In this document: piece by piece, positions 1 to 8,507 of the stretch | Layout: every line of letters begins with the position of its first letter | How positions within the stretch are numbered: the first letter of the stretch is position 1 | Origin: Ruegeria atlantica | GTDB taxonomy: Bacteria > Pseudomonadota > Alphaproteobacteria > Rhodobacterales > Rhodobacteraceae | DNA: 64,000 bases | Direction of reading: 5' to 3' | Assembly: GCF_001458195.1 (NCBI RefSeq) | Contig: NZ_CYPU01000049.1 | Coordinates: 1-64,000, forward strand | Notes under the pieces: model-generated | The model's input: only the letters and a program-made list of their open reading frames with translations | Told to the model about the DNA's origin: nothing | Database searches by the model: none | Position numbers and translations under genes: made by a program

Positions 1-112
1 GCGTTCCGGTTTCCACTTGATTCAAAATCAATAACTTAGCGACTTCGTAAAGGAAGTGAGCCTCCCCATTTGAATGGGCCCACCGTTAAGATTAGGAAAC
101 GGAGGACCAAGA

Positions 113-391
113 ATGGCAAACAAGCGACCGAAGCCGGAAGAAATTGTCTCGAAGTTGCGGCAGGTTGAAGTTCTGATGGGGCAAGGGATGCCGCGTCTGG
201 ATGCGATCAGACAGATCGGCGTTGTGGAGCAAACCTATTACCGCTGGCGCAAGCAATATGGCGGAATGGGTGTAGACCAATTGAAGGAACTTAGGCGGCT
301 TCAGAAGGAAAATGAGCGGCTCAGGCGTGCGGTATCAGACCTGACGCTCGACAAGCTTATCCTGACGGAAGCATCGAAGGGAAACTTCTAA
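113..391 (+). CDS. IS3-family transposase OrfA
   Basis: A 92-residue helix-turn-helix protein. It opens with [19 protein letters not shown], the usual start of IS407-group OrfA, has the HTH segment around residues 33-50 ([14 protein letters not shown]), then a leucine-zipper-like stretch ([18 protein letters not shown]) that in this family mediates multimerisation. I chose the ATG at 113 over the ATG at 74 because GGAGG lies at 101-105, seven bases upstream. It supplies the DNA-binding part of the OrfAB transposase after frameshifting into orfB, whose frame is entered just before this stop. It appears intact. Confidence 0.88.
   Translation: MANKRPKPEEIVSKLRQVEVLMGQGMPRLDAIRQIGVVEQTYYRWRKQYGGMGVDQLKELRRLQKENERLRRAVSDLTLDKLILTEASKGNF
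379..385 (+). promoter_or_regulatory. Programmed -1 frameshift heptamer G GGA AAC
   Basis: In the orfA frame the sequence reads G GGA AAC directly before TTC TAA. This fits the X XXY YYZ rule for -1 slippage (X=G, Y=A, Z=C). Slipping here moves ribosomes into the orfB frame, which is open across this point and continues as LLSPSRRRA, the normal OrfB beginning. It therefore explains how OrfAB is made without a start codon for orfB. Confidence 0.7.
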
Positions 392-1239
392 GCCCCTCTC
401 GTCGCCGTGCTTGCGTCGCTCATGTTCGCAGCCAGTTCAAAGTTTCCGAGCGCCGTGCATGCCGCGTACTGGGACAGCACCGATCCACGCAAAGGCGTAT
501 TCCACGGGGCCGACCCGATGAAGAACAGCTGGTGGCCGACATGATCGAGCTTGCCAGGCAGTATGGTCGGTATGGGTATCGCCGGGTTGCGGTGTTGCTG
601 AGAGAGGCTGGATGGTCTGTCAGTGATGGGCGCATTGAACGGCTTTGGCGACGAGAGGGGCTGAAGGTGCCTGCAAAACAGCCCAAGAAGGGACGGCTTT
701 GGCTAAACGATGGTTCATGTGTTCGACTCAGGCCGGAACATAGCAATCATGTCTGGAGCTATGACTTCGTGCATTGTCGCACCGATGATGGGAAACCTTT
801 CCGGACGTTGAACATCATCGACGAGTTCAGCCGGGAGTGCTTGGCAATCAGGGTAAAGCGAAAACTAAACTCGGCGGATGTGATCGATGCTCTGACGGAT
901 TTGTTCATTCTGCGCGGCACACCGTCCTACATCCGTTCAGATAACGGTCCTGAGTTCGTTGCTCTGGCGGTTCGCGACTGGATTGCAGCTGTCGGAGCCA
1001 AAACGGCATACATCGAACCAGGCTCGCCTTGGGAGAACGGATTTTGTGAAAGCTTCAACGGTCGCATGAGGGACGAGCTGTTGAACGGGGAAATCTTCTA
1101 CTCGCTCAGAGAAGCGCAGATCATCATCGAAGAATGGAGGAAGCACTACAACACCAAACGACCACACAGTGCACTGGGTTATCGCTCTCCGGCACCAGAA
1201 ACCATCATCCCGATGGAACACAGGCCGATCATGCACTAA
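391..1239 (+). CDS. IS3-family transposase OrfB (DDE integrase)
   Basis: Catalytic half of the transposase, made by frameshift from orfA. The open frame reads [12 protein letters not shown] and then [18 protein letters not shown], the conserved HTH_21 region, before the first internal start (GTG at 532). The rve-type integrase core follows with the expected acidic residues: D in WSYDFV, D in IRSDNGPEF and E in [10 protein letters not shown], then the K/R-rich ending [16 protein letters not shown]. The catalytic triad and C-terminus are intact, so the element may still be active. An annotation starting at 532 would miss about 47 N-terminal residues. Confidence 0.88.
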   Translation, partial: SPSRRRACVAHVRSQFKVSERRACRVLGQHRSTQRRIPRGRPDEEQLVADMIELARQYGRYGYRRVAVLLREAGWSVSDGRIERLWRREGLKVPAKQPKKGRLWLNDGSCVRLRPEHSNHVWSYDFVHCRTDDGKPFRTLNIIDEFSRECLAIRVKRKLNSADVIDALTDLFILRGTPSYIRSDNGPEFVALAVRDWIAAVGAKTAYIEPGSPWENGFCESFNGRMRDELLNGEIFYSLREAQIIIEEWRKHYNTKRPHSALGYRSPAPETIIPMEHRPIMH

Positions 1240-1270
1240 CAATCACGTTGGACCCGTCAGATAGGGCTGC

Positions 1271-2125
1271 TCAATCTGCGCAGCGCACTTTGCCTTCGAC
1301 GGGTTGCTCGCCGCCTTCAACATCAGGAGTGATCGTTACCAAAGTATCGATTTGAAGGTCCTGCAATTCGTGAGGAGCTACACCGATTTCCGACACGGGC
1401 TCGGCGTTTTTTGCTTGCTCGGTTGCGTGCTTCGTGCGCATAGCCTTTGAAGTCCCATGCACAATTCCGCACACATTTTCTTCCCTCCGTATCAGGTCAG
1501 GAAATTCGGATAGCAGATCAGGGCCACCGGTCCACCGCCCACGAATGCACCAAATGATATGGTACATTTGCGCGTTAATGGCCGCAGGATCAGAGCCGAG
1601 CAAGAACGTACGCCCGTCGCTCAACTGAGCATCCATCCAAGATAGGGGTGCGCGCATCTGAGCGACAAGATGTGGTAGCTGCTCGTTGGCGCGTTTAAGC
1701 CCTGCAGCCCAGTCTTGGCCAATATACAAGCGTCCGCGGTCCTCTGCAAAATCACTTGGCAGGTTATCACCGGCAGATCCAAGAACGATTTTCACGGCCA
1801 GCGAGAAAAGATCGCCATCGGTGTAGCGACTCAAGCACCACATCAAACCAGCCTCAGTTGTCGGCATCAGTGTCGGCGTTGGGTGACGACTTTCAACCTC
1901 GCGAAGGATACATTGGCTGTCGCAATAAATGTCCGCCCCAATTTGCATGACCGGGGTACGTCGGTAGCCGCCCGTCAGCGCTGTCAGCATGGGCTTCGGC
2001 GGCAAGCGCGGGATCTCGACATCGCGCCAGGACAGCTGCTTGATACCGAAGGCCACGCGCACTTACTCAGCTACGGGTGATTGCGGATAGTTGTGGAAGA
2101 CTATCTCTGTAGCTGGATAGATCAT
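1271..2125 (-). pseudogene. Glutathione S-transferase-like gene, premature stop and lost 3' end
   Basis: The gene starts at ATG 2125 with MIYPATEIVFHNYPQSPVAE and then meets a TAA (2065-2063) exactly where relatives have Lys in PVAEKVRVAFG. The frame continues VRVAFGIKQLSWRDVEIPRL with a GST N-terminal thioredoxin-like fold (RTPVMQIGADIYCDSQCIL, residues ~55-73) and a helical C-terminal domain (DAQLSDGRTFLLGSDPAAI). Reinitiation at GTG 2062 would skip the first strand of the GST fold. The frame stops at GKVRCAD, close to the IS3 right end, where related proteins continue for several tens of residues. I read it as a pseudogene with one nonsense change and a truncated C-terminus. The family conjugates glutathione to electrophiles; substrate unknown. 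Confidence 0.75.
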
Positions 2126-2701
2126 GCAGTTTGTCTCAATTCTGTTTTTCGAGTTGCTTCAGGACGCTATCGGAACTCGTCAGATCACGAAACCCAGGCG
2201 ATCTCCAATGTTCTGGAAATGCTGGTTTGAAGGCGTGACTATTGCAGAAATCGACTTCGAAGTGGCGGATCACTTTGCATAGAATACCGACTACAAGCTT
2301 CGGCACTGCAGTCATTGTTGCATAGTGCAGCGAATGGCTGCTCCGAGCCCAAAACAGACGCCGGTGCAAACCGCCACCAATGACAGCTTTGGTCCAGGAA
2401 AAGCATTGAAATTATCTGCCACGAACGAAGGATTACGACTGCAAAATCAACACCGTATCGCCTTAGTGCGCTTTAAACCCCGATCCCAATCAAAGCCTGC
2501 ATTGATGGACCTCAGTCGCGAAATATTTGCCTTTAACAATTGGAAAATACAATCGCCTGATGCGCATATTTATTACTGAAGTGTCTGCCCGTGCCACATT
2601 CAAATACCGCTTAAGTGGTGCATAAAAAATGAATGTTGGGTTTGCGGCAGGAACAGTGGTAGCCAGAGCACAACCAGTCTTCCCCTGCGAGAGTAGAACG
2701 C
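2126..2701. other. Intergenic stretch, no supported gene
   Basis: About 575 bp between the broken GST gene and the phosphatase. Short frames on both strands (for example one of 84 codons at 2325-2579) have no recognisable domains, and I do not accept them. The segment holds one copy of a dispersed motif at 2327-2350. The phosphatase promoter presumably lies in the AT-richer last 150 bases, but I see no clear -35/-10 pair. Confidence 0.6.
2327..2350 (+). repeat. Dispersed intergenic motif, copy 1
   Basis: GCAGCGAATGGCTGCT followed by CCGAGCCC. The same degenerate 24-base motif recurs between genes at 8401, 10441 and 29064, with weaker relatives near 8360, 12741, 31165, 40679 and, on the other strand, near 55510 and 61260. 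Function unknown. Confidence 0.55.
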
Positions 2702-3490
2702 ATGCCAGAAAGAATTGAAGTCCTAGAGGATATCTGCAAACAAGCCGGGCGTTTGGCGCTCAAGTATTTCCGCGAACAAGACACGCTGGTGATCGACAAC
2801 AAAGGACATCAGGACTTTGTCTCGCAGGCAGATCGCAATGTCGAGTTGCTGACGCGCGATCTGTTAGCCAAGGCTTTTCCTGAAGACACCATCGTCGGCG
2901 AAGAGCACGCTCCGACCCCCGGCACCTCCGGGTTCACCTGGGTCATTGATCCGATCGATGGCACCACGAACTTCATCAACGGCATTCCTGCTTGGACGGT
3001 TGTTGTTGCGGGCGTGCGCGGCGCTGCAACCGAATGCGGGGTCATCCACGATCCGGCAAACGACGAAACGTTTGTCGCCGTAAAAGGCGAAGGCGCAAAG
3101 CTGAATGGGGCGCCGCTGAAACTCGAGGATTCACGGAAGATGTCCGAAGGCACAGTTGGCGTCGGATACTCCAACCGAGTGGACGACCAAGGGATCGTTC
3201 GCCTCGTTACGGCTTTGGTTGATGAAGGATCAATGTTCTATCGGAACGCGTCGGGGGCTCTTTCCCTGGCTTATGTCGCAGCGGGGCGGCTTTTGGGGTA
3301 CGCCGAAGAGCACATGAACGCTTGGGATTGCGTTGCGGGTCAGCTCATTGTCGCCGAGGCCGGAGGCTGCGTAGAGGTGCAGAACGCTGACGACATGATA
3401 CGCTATGGCGGACGTGTCGTTGTGGGAACGCCTGCCGTATTTGATCGGCTACTTGAGCTCTCCAAGACAGCTTTCGAGCAAACCGATTAA
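2702..3490 (+). CDS. Inositol monophosphatase-family phosphatase
   Basis: A 262-residue enzyme of the Li-sensitive, Mg-dependent phosphatase superfamily, which hydrolyses inositol phosphates and related small phosphate monoesters in the cytoplasm. The metal-site motifs are all present: GEEHAP (~residues 66-71), WVIDPIDGTTNF (~80-91) and NAWDCVAGQLIVAEAGG (~206-222). Length is normal for the family. It converges on the ABC importer: its TAA overlaps the importer's stop within the palindrome TTAA at 3487-3490. A decayed paralogue lies at 33941-34578. Next to an importer resembling the hexose-phosphate system AfuABC, it may dephosphorylate what that importer brings in. The exact substrate is not readable from sequence; a bisphosphate nucleotidase is possible. 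Confidence 0.9.
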   Translation: MPERIEVLEDICKQAGRLALKYFREQDTLVIDNKGHQDFVSQADRNVELLTRDLLAKAFPEDTIVGEEHAPTPGTSGFTWVIDPIDGTTNFINGIPAWTVVVAGVRGAATECGVIHDPANDETFVAVKGEGAKLNGAPLKLEDSRKMSEGTVGVGYSNRVDDQGIVRLVTALVDEGSMFYRNASGALSLAYVAAGRLLGYAEEHMNAWDCVAGQLIVAEAGGCVEVQNADDMIRYGGRVVVGTPAVFDRLLELSKTAFEQTD

Positions 3491-4560
3491 GCCTCCGGCA
3501 GCAATACCGGCCCTTTTTGAGAAAACCCGACGGTCACGTCAGTGCCAACTTCCAGCGGCGTGTCCACGTTTTCGTGAACAGCGAACATGGAACCGAAGCT
3601 GGCCTCAAGCGTGTATTCCATCCGCACACCGACATAGGTCGCCTTGGCTACGGTCGCCTTGAAACCATCTTGCGCACCGATCACCAATCTAGATGGGCGA
3701 ACAGCAAGCTTGGCGGCTCCCACCGCTAGCCCTCGGGCGGGGAGTACATGAGTGTACCCCTCAATGGAAATCGTCGCCATATCGCCATCCACGCTCTCGA
3801 TGGTACATGGCAGGATGTTCGCTTCTCCGATAAAATCCGCAACAAAACGATCAACAGGCGCATCGTACAGGCTGCGCGGCGTGCCAATCTGAGCGATGGA
3901 GGCGTTGCGCATAACCACGATTTCATCAGAGACGGCCAACGCCTCTTCCTGATCGTGGGTGACATAGACAACCGTAAGCCCAAGGTCTTGTTGAATGGCG
4001 CGGATATCTTCGCGCACCTGACGGCGCAGTTTTGCATCAAGGTTGGACAGCGGCTCGTCAAACAACAGAACCTGCGGCTCCAACACCAAAGCACGCGCGA
4101 CGGCGACCCTTTGTTGCTGACCACCCGAAAGCTCACTGGGCAAGCGCGTATCGAACCCCTTCAGCCCAACAAGCTCCAATCCGGCTAGCGCGCGGTCGCG
4201 CGTTTCCGATTTCGAGTATCCAGAAAAAGTCAGGCCATAAGACACATTTTCCAGCACGCTCATATGAGGAAACAGCGCGTAGGACTGGAATACCATCGAC
4301 ACATCGCGATCTGTCGCGGGCAACGTTGTGACATCGCGGTCGCCGATCAGAATGCGCCCGGACGTTGCCATTTCTAGACCTGCAATCATACGCAACGTCG
4401 TCGTTTTCCCACAGCCCGATGGCCCAAGCAAGGTGACAAGCTTGCCCGCCTCCACATGCAAATCGATGTTGTCCACAGCGACAACGTCGCGTCCAAAGCT
4501 TTTGGTCACGTTCTCGAAACGAACCGGGGCGGCTTTACTGGCAATTAGTGTTTTGCTCAT
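3487..4560 (-). CDS. ABC importer ATP-binding protein (AfuC/FbpC-like)
   Basis: A 357-residue ATPase of the Fe3+/spermidine/sugar-phosphate (CUT-like) class that powers the adjacent permease. Walker A is GPSGCGKTTTL (~residues 46-56), the signature is LSGGQQQRVAVARAL (~143-157), Walker B is VLLFDEPLSNLD (~163-174) and the switch His lies in VYVTHDQEEAL. A TOBE-like regulatory segment occupies the last ~110 residues. It overlaps the permease gene by 4 bp (ATGA-type coupling), so all three subunits are probably one operon transcribed right to left. Automatic annotation would call this iron(III) transport, but the ATPase does not specify substrate. Confidence 0.92.
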   Translation of the reverse strand: MSKTLIASKAAPVRFENVTKSFGRDVVAVDNIDLHVEAGKLVTLLGPSGCGKTTTLRMIAGLEMATSGRILIGDRDVTTLPATDRDVSMVFQSYALFPHMSVLENVSYGLTFSGYSKSETRDRALAGLELVGLKGFDTRLPSELSGGQQQRVAVARALVLEPQVLLFDEPLSNLDAKLRRQVREDIRAIQQDLGLTVVYVTHDQEEALAVSDEIVVMRNASIAQIGTPRSLYDAPVDRFVADFIGEANILPCTIESVDGDMATISIEGYTHVLPARGLAVGAAKLAVRPSRLVIGAQDGFKATVAKATYVGVRMEYTLEASFGSMFAVHENVDTPLEVGTDVTVGFSQKGPVLLPEA

Positions 4561-6776
4561 GTTTGTTCCTTTGCCCCGAATTGCGTGCGGCGTCCGATTT
4601 TCGTCCGCCCGACCAACACCTGTAGCAGGCCGACCGCAGCAAGCATGACGAAGATCAGCGTTGTGGAATAGGCGATCGCAAGGCCGTAATCGTTGTTCTC
4701 AACACGACCGATAATATAGCTCGTCGCCATGTCGTACTCTGCTGAGACCAGAAAGATCACTGCAGAAATCGCAGTCATGGCGCGCACAAAACTGTAAACA
4801 AGTGCTGCCAGAATTGCGGGTTTCAAGAGCGGCAAGATCACCCGCCGGAAAGTTTGCCACGAATTCGCACCAAGCGTGAGAGAACTTTCGTCCAGCGATT
4901 TGTCGAGCTGGCTCATCGAAGCGATGCCAGCGCGGACCCCAACAGGCATGTTCCGAAAGATGAAGCTCACAATAAGTATAATGCCCGTACCGGTGATCTC
5001 AATCGGTGGCACGTTAAAGGCCAGAATGTAACTGACCCCGATAACCGTTCCCGGGATCGCAAAGCTCAGCATAGTTCCAAACTCGAACGCGTTTTTGCCT
5101 GTAAAGGATTGCCGTGTCAGCAGATATGCCGTGATAAGACCAACGGCGGCCGTCAACGGCGCAGCTGCAGCAGCGATATAGATCGTCGTCCAGAAACTAT
5201 CCCATGCCGCGCCTGTCCAGCGGATGCCTGTTTCTTCGAAACGCACAGAGAACGCGGTGACATAGTGTTTGAAGGTGAGCGTGTTGTTGACACCCCAAAG
5301 TTCGACCACGCTTCCATAAAGGATCATGCCGTACACAACGACCGTAAACAGACCCCAGACGCCTGCCGCAATGAAAACCGGGACAGCAAGGCCGTTTGGC
5401 ATCAGCGGATGGACGCCAGCGTCGCCCTTGCCGGAAACGGTTGTATAGCTCTTTTTGCCAAGCCACATGCGCTGCGCATAAAACGCGGAGAGTGTAAAAA
5501 ACAAAAGCACCATCGCAAGCACAGCGGCGCGGCCCTGATCGTACTGAGCGCCGACAATTGCAAAGAATATCTCGGTTGACAGAACATCAAAATTTCCGCC
5601 CAGAACCAGCGGATTGCCGAAATCCGCCATGCTCTCAATGAAGCCAAGCAAAAAGGCATTTGCCAGCCCCGGCCGCATCAACGGCAGCGAAACTGTACGG
5701 AACGTTTGCCAGCGGTTCGCCCGCAGCGTTTGCGCGGCCTCCTCCATCGACGGAGACACCCCCTCAACAACGCCGATAAGGACAAGGAACGCAATGGGCG
5801 TAAAGGCGAGCGTTTGTGCAATGAGTACGCCGGGCATGCCATAGAGCCAGCGTGTCGGCTGGACCCCAAACAGATCGGCAAAGAACTGCGTGACCGTGCC
5901 GGAAAGGCCGAACAGCAGGATCAAAGCCAGACCAATAACGAAAGGAGGCGTGATGATCGGCAGAACGGTCAACGCGCGCAGTGCCCGCTTGTAGCGGAAA
6001 CCCGAGCGCGTCACGACAAGCGCGAATACCAAACCCAGAACAGTTGTCAGGATGCCAACCGTGATGGCGAGGAAAAGCGAGTTCCAAGCGGCCCCACAGC
6101 GCGCGCCAGACATGCAGCCAAGGCCCCAAAGACGGTCATCAAAGAACTTGGAAGCAAAGACCGAAGCAGAGTAGCCACCTTCCTCAGTTATGAAAGCGGC
6201 CAAAAGCATCTTTGCGATCGGCAAGAACACGAAAACCGTGACGATAACGATCACGCCACCAATCGCGCTGACAACAAAGACATCTCCGTTAATCGCACCC
6301 CGTGCAGCGATGCCTTGGGTGAACAGGAACAGGTACGCCGACGCGAGCAAAAGCGCGCCGTATCCCATACCGAACTGGCGGTCGCCAAGGTCTCCAAACA
6401 GCGCCATCAGCCATTCGAAATTGAACCCCCTTATGCCGATGCCAAAGCCTTGAGCAATCAGCCACCCAAAGCCAATGGCGCCAGACGCAATCAGTATCTT
6501 TGCATAAAGTGGGTCGCTCTTCTTGCGGCGAAGCGCAAAAAGCGACGTGATCAGCGGGATTATGAGTGGCGCCAGCCAGAGCTTTTCACCCTGTCCAATC
6601 AAAAACGCCGCAGGCGCGTAATCCTCATCAAAGGGATAGCCATCAATCAGCCATTCAAATGCAAAGAAGCCGTCTTCGACCCCGTACCAAGGCAAAATAC
6701 AGAACCCGACCCACCCGGCGACGATCCAAAAGATCAAGGCCGGATGGGTGGACGTTTCAGTTGAAACGTTTCGCAA
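4557..6776 (-). CDS. ABC importer permease, fused double-module (AfuB/FbpB-like)
   Basis: A 739-residue inner-membrane permease with two homologous transport modules in one chain, as in FbpB/AfuB proteins. Each module has the cytoplasmic coupling loop that docks onto the ATPase: EEAAQTLRANRWQTF in the first and DESSLTLGANSWQTF in the second. About a dozen hydrophobic segments are visible, including a long extra N-terminal set (LIFWIVAGWVGFCILPW, LWLAPLIIPLITSLFAL, GYGALLLASAYLFLF) before the first binding-protein-dependent domain, which makes it longer than classical FbpB (~500-550). It lies 3 bp downstream of the binding-protein gene and overlaps the ATPase gene. Confidence 0.9.
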   Translation of the reverse strand: MRNVSTETSTHPALIFWIVAGWVGFCILPWYGVEDGFFAFEWLIDGYPFDEDYAPAAFLIGQGEKLWLAPLIIPLITSLFALRRKKSDPLYAKILIASGAIGFGWLIAQGFGIGIRGFNFEWLMALFGDLGDRQFGMGYGALLLASAYLFLFTQGIAARGAINGDVFVVSAIGGVIVIVTVFVFLPIAKMLLAAFITEEGGYSASVFASKFFDDRLWGLGCMSGARCGAAWNSLFLAITVGILTTVLGLVFALVVTRSGFRYKRALRALTVLPIITPPFVIGLALILLFGLSGTVTQFFADLFGVQPTRWLYGMPGVLIAQTLAFTPIAFLVLIGVVEGVSPSMEEAAQTLRANRWQTFRTVSLPLMRPGLANAFLLGFIESMADFGNPLVLGGNFDVLSTEIFFAIVGAQYDQGRAAVLAMVLLFFTLSAFYAQRMWLGKKSYTTVSGKGDAGVHPLMPNGLAVPVFIAAGVWGLFTVVVYGMILYGSVVELWGVNNTLTFKHYVTAFSVRFEETGIRWTGAAWDSFWTTIYIAAAAAPLTAAVGLITAYLLTRQSFTGKNAFEFGTMLSFAIPGTVIGVSYILAFNVPPIEITGTGIILIVSFIFRNMPVGVRAGIASMSQLDKSLDESSLTLGANSWQTFRRVILPLLKPAILAALVYSFVRAMTAISAVIFLVSAEYDMATSYIIGRVENNDYGLAIAYSTTLIFVMLAAVGLLQVLVGRTKIGRRTQFGAKEQT

Positions 6777-6779
6777 GTT

Positions 6780-7805
6780 TTACTGCGGCAACGTCGAGAC
6801 GTCTTCGTCCCATTTCTGCAACAGACGCTTGCGCTCGGCAGACGAGCCATAGGTCTTGAAATCATAGTCGATCAAAGTAATCGTCGACATGTCCGGCGCA
6901 GACGGTGACGTCTGGGCGCCAGTGTTCGACGGCACCTGGAACGCGTTCACTTCCAGCGCAAGGTTTTGTGCGTCCGTGGACAAGGCCCAGTCATAGAACT
7001 TCTTGGCTTCGTCCTCATTTCGCGCACCTTCAATGATCGACATCGAACCGATTTCATAGCCAGTGCCCTCACAAGGTGCGACGACTTTCACGGGGAAACC
7101 CGAAACAGCCTGCTTCACCGCGTCGTGCATGAACACAATACCGATGGTGTTTTCACCACGACCTGCCGCTTTGATCGGGGCAGAGCCGGACTTGGTGTAT
7201 TGGTTGATGTTGGCATGAAGGCCTTTCATAAACTCAAAGCCCTCGTCTTCACCAAAAAGCTGCACCATAGAAGCCAGCGTCGTATAGGCCGTTCCTGATG
7301 AATTGGGGTTCGCCATTTGAACGTGGCCTTTGTACTCAGGCTTCAAAAGATCCTTCCAGCACGATGGCTCGGGCAGGTTGTTGGCAGCCAAAAGGTCGGT
7401 GTTGTACCCATAGCCAAGCGCGCCCGAATAAATCCCGATTGTTTTGTCGCCAGCGGATGTCGCCTGACTGATCGCCCAGTCATGCAACTGGTCGCGCATC
7501 GGTGACACGTAGGCCATCGTCAGGTTCTCTTCGGCAGCTTGCAAATGCGGATCGCCCGTACCACCCCACCAAACGTCCCCTTTTGGGTTGGCGGACTCGG
7601 CTTTGATCTGCGCGAAGGTCTCGCCTGACGATTTGCGGGTCATGTTCACGTCAATACCTGTGGCGTCTTCAAAGCTTCGCGCCATAAGCTGGCACCAGTC
7701 TTCCTGCGCCGAGCAATACAGCGTCAATTTGTCGGCCTGCGCGGCAGATACGCCTGCCGTCAGCGCGACGATAGACGTCACGGCAATAGTGCTAAATTTC
7801 TTCAT
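6780..7805 (-). CDS. Periplasmic substrate-binding protein (AfuA/FbpA-like)
   Basis: A 341-residue solute-binding protein with a Sec signal peptide (MKKFSTIAVTSIVALTAGVSAAQA, cleaved before DKLTLYCSAQEDW). The body matches the iron(III)/AfuA/thiamine class of ABC binding proteins (KGDVWWGGTGDPHLQAAEE, MANPNSSGTAYTTLAS, AAGRGENTIGIVFMHDAV). The paired tyrosines that ligand iron in true ferric-binding proteins are not evident: the usual YY segment near the C-terminal third is absent. AfuA homologues bind sugar phosphates instead, and an inositol-phosphatase gene sits at the other end of this operon, so I favour a phosphorylated polyol or sugar as ligand. This is inference; a 2-aminoethylphosphonate-type ligand is also conceivable. 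Confidence 0.88.
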   Translation of the reverse strand: MKKFSTIAVTSIVALTAGVSAAQADKLTLYCSAQEDWCQLMARSFEDATGIDVNMTRKSSGETFAQIKAESANPKGDVWWGGTGDPHLQAAEENLTMAYVSPMRDQLHDWAISQATSAGDKTIGIYSGALGYGYNTDLLAANNLPEPSCWKDLLKPEYKGHVQMANPNSSGTAYTTLASMVQLFGEDEGFEFMKGLHANINQYTKSGSAPIKAAGRGENTIGIVFMHDAVKQAVSGFPVKVVAPCEGTGYEIGSMSIIEGARNEDEAKKFYDWALSTDAQNLALEVNAFQVPSNTGAQTSPSAPDMSTITLIDYDFKTYGSSAERKRLLQKWDEDVSTLPQ

Positions 7806-8507
7806 GGTAATCCTCCCTTGGTCGGGCTCAACGCCCGCATTTTGTTTCCTGTCGCCGCCACTTTTGGCCGGACCGGAAGTGTCGGAACGTCACATTTTTC
7901 GTGATCCTGACCCAACAAGTTCAACGTAGCGAGTTTTTCCGCTTTGGGAAGATAAATGACTCTTGGAGGAGATTGGGTTTTGCGCCTCTTTACCTGACCC
8001 ATGTGCAGGTCGAAGCGACCATGGCGGCTGACCAAGCTACGGCATTGAACGCTGGGATTCTCGAACCGTACGGCACTAATACGCTGCTTCATTGTGGGCT
8101 AGCCAACACAAACGAGAGTTACATCGTAAATTTGCAAGGTGTTCATGTATTGAACATGACAAGCACTGTCGTGCGGTTTTGGATCCAACTTGGCAAATCA
8201 CACCTGTTTGATGTAGCAACAGGCTTGCGTCGAGCAATCTAACCGTTTGTTCTCCAACTGAACCGCCACAGACTGCAAATTGGTGGCGGATCCAGCTCAC
8301 GAGATTTTGAGGCCACGGGTTACATTGCCCCCGAAAGCAGCCCTTTGGATAGTTGTCCCGAACGGCGGCTTTGTCCGCAATCCGGACTATCACGCCTAGT
8401 GCGGCGAACGACTGCTGTGAGCCCAGAGCTGTCGCCAATAATGAATGTCGGAACTAGCGACATACGGCCCATCATTGTTTGCTCGACGCTTTGACCGTCT
8501 TTGCGAT
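7806..8507. other. Divergent intergenic region
   Basis: About 700 bp separating the ABC importer from the cyclase gene. It must contain both promoters. No ORF here is convincing: the 96- and 120-codon minus-strand frames are unlike known proteins. The last 150 bases hold two dispersed motifs (8360-8379 and 8401-8424). GTCGCC and GGCGAC blocks flank the importer start, but no clear operator palindrome was found. Confidence 0.5.
8401..8424 (+). repeat. Dispersed intergenic motif, copy 2
   Basis: GCGGCGAACGACTGCT followed by GTGAGCCC, preceded 22 bases earlier by a half-related AACGGCGGCTTTGTCCGCA at 8360-8378. Same element type as at 2327, 10441 and 29064. Confidence 0.55.

Larger units (their letters stand above)
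71..1259 (+). mobile_element. IS3-family insertion sequence (IS407-like group)
   Basis: The element carries orfA and orfB in the -1 arrangement typical of IS3 and is bounded by imperfect inverted repeats of about 16 bp: TGAATGGGCCCACC at the left end and the complement of GTTGGACCCGTCA at the right, matching at about 12 positions with one gap. I see no convincing target-site duplication (left flank ends in CATT, right flank begins GATAG), so one side may have been rearranged after insertion. The right end abuts the 3' end of a broken glutathione-transferase-like gene. Ends were placed by eye and may be off by a few bases. Confidence 0.85.

Noticed and set aside
2325..2579. 84-codon plus-strand frame upstream of the phosphatase
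   Set aside because: Begins in the dispersed motif, no domain, no ribosome site.
5706..6764. 352-codon plus-strand frame inside the importer permease
   Set aside because: It is a shadow of the minus-strand permease gene, has no domain and is highly charged from reading the opposite strand.
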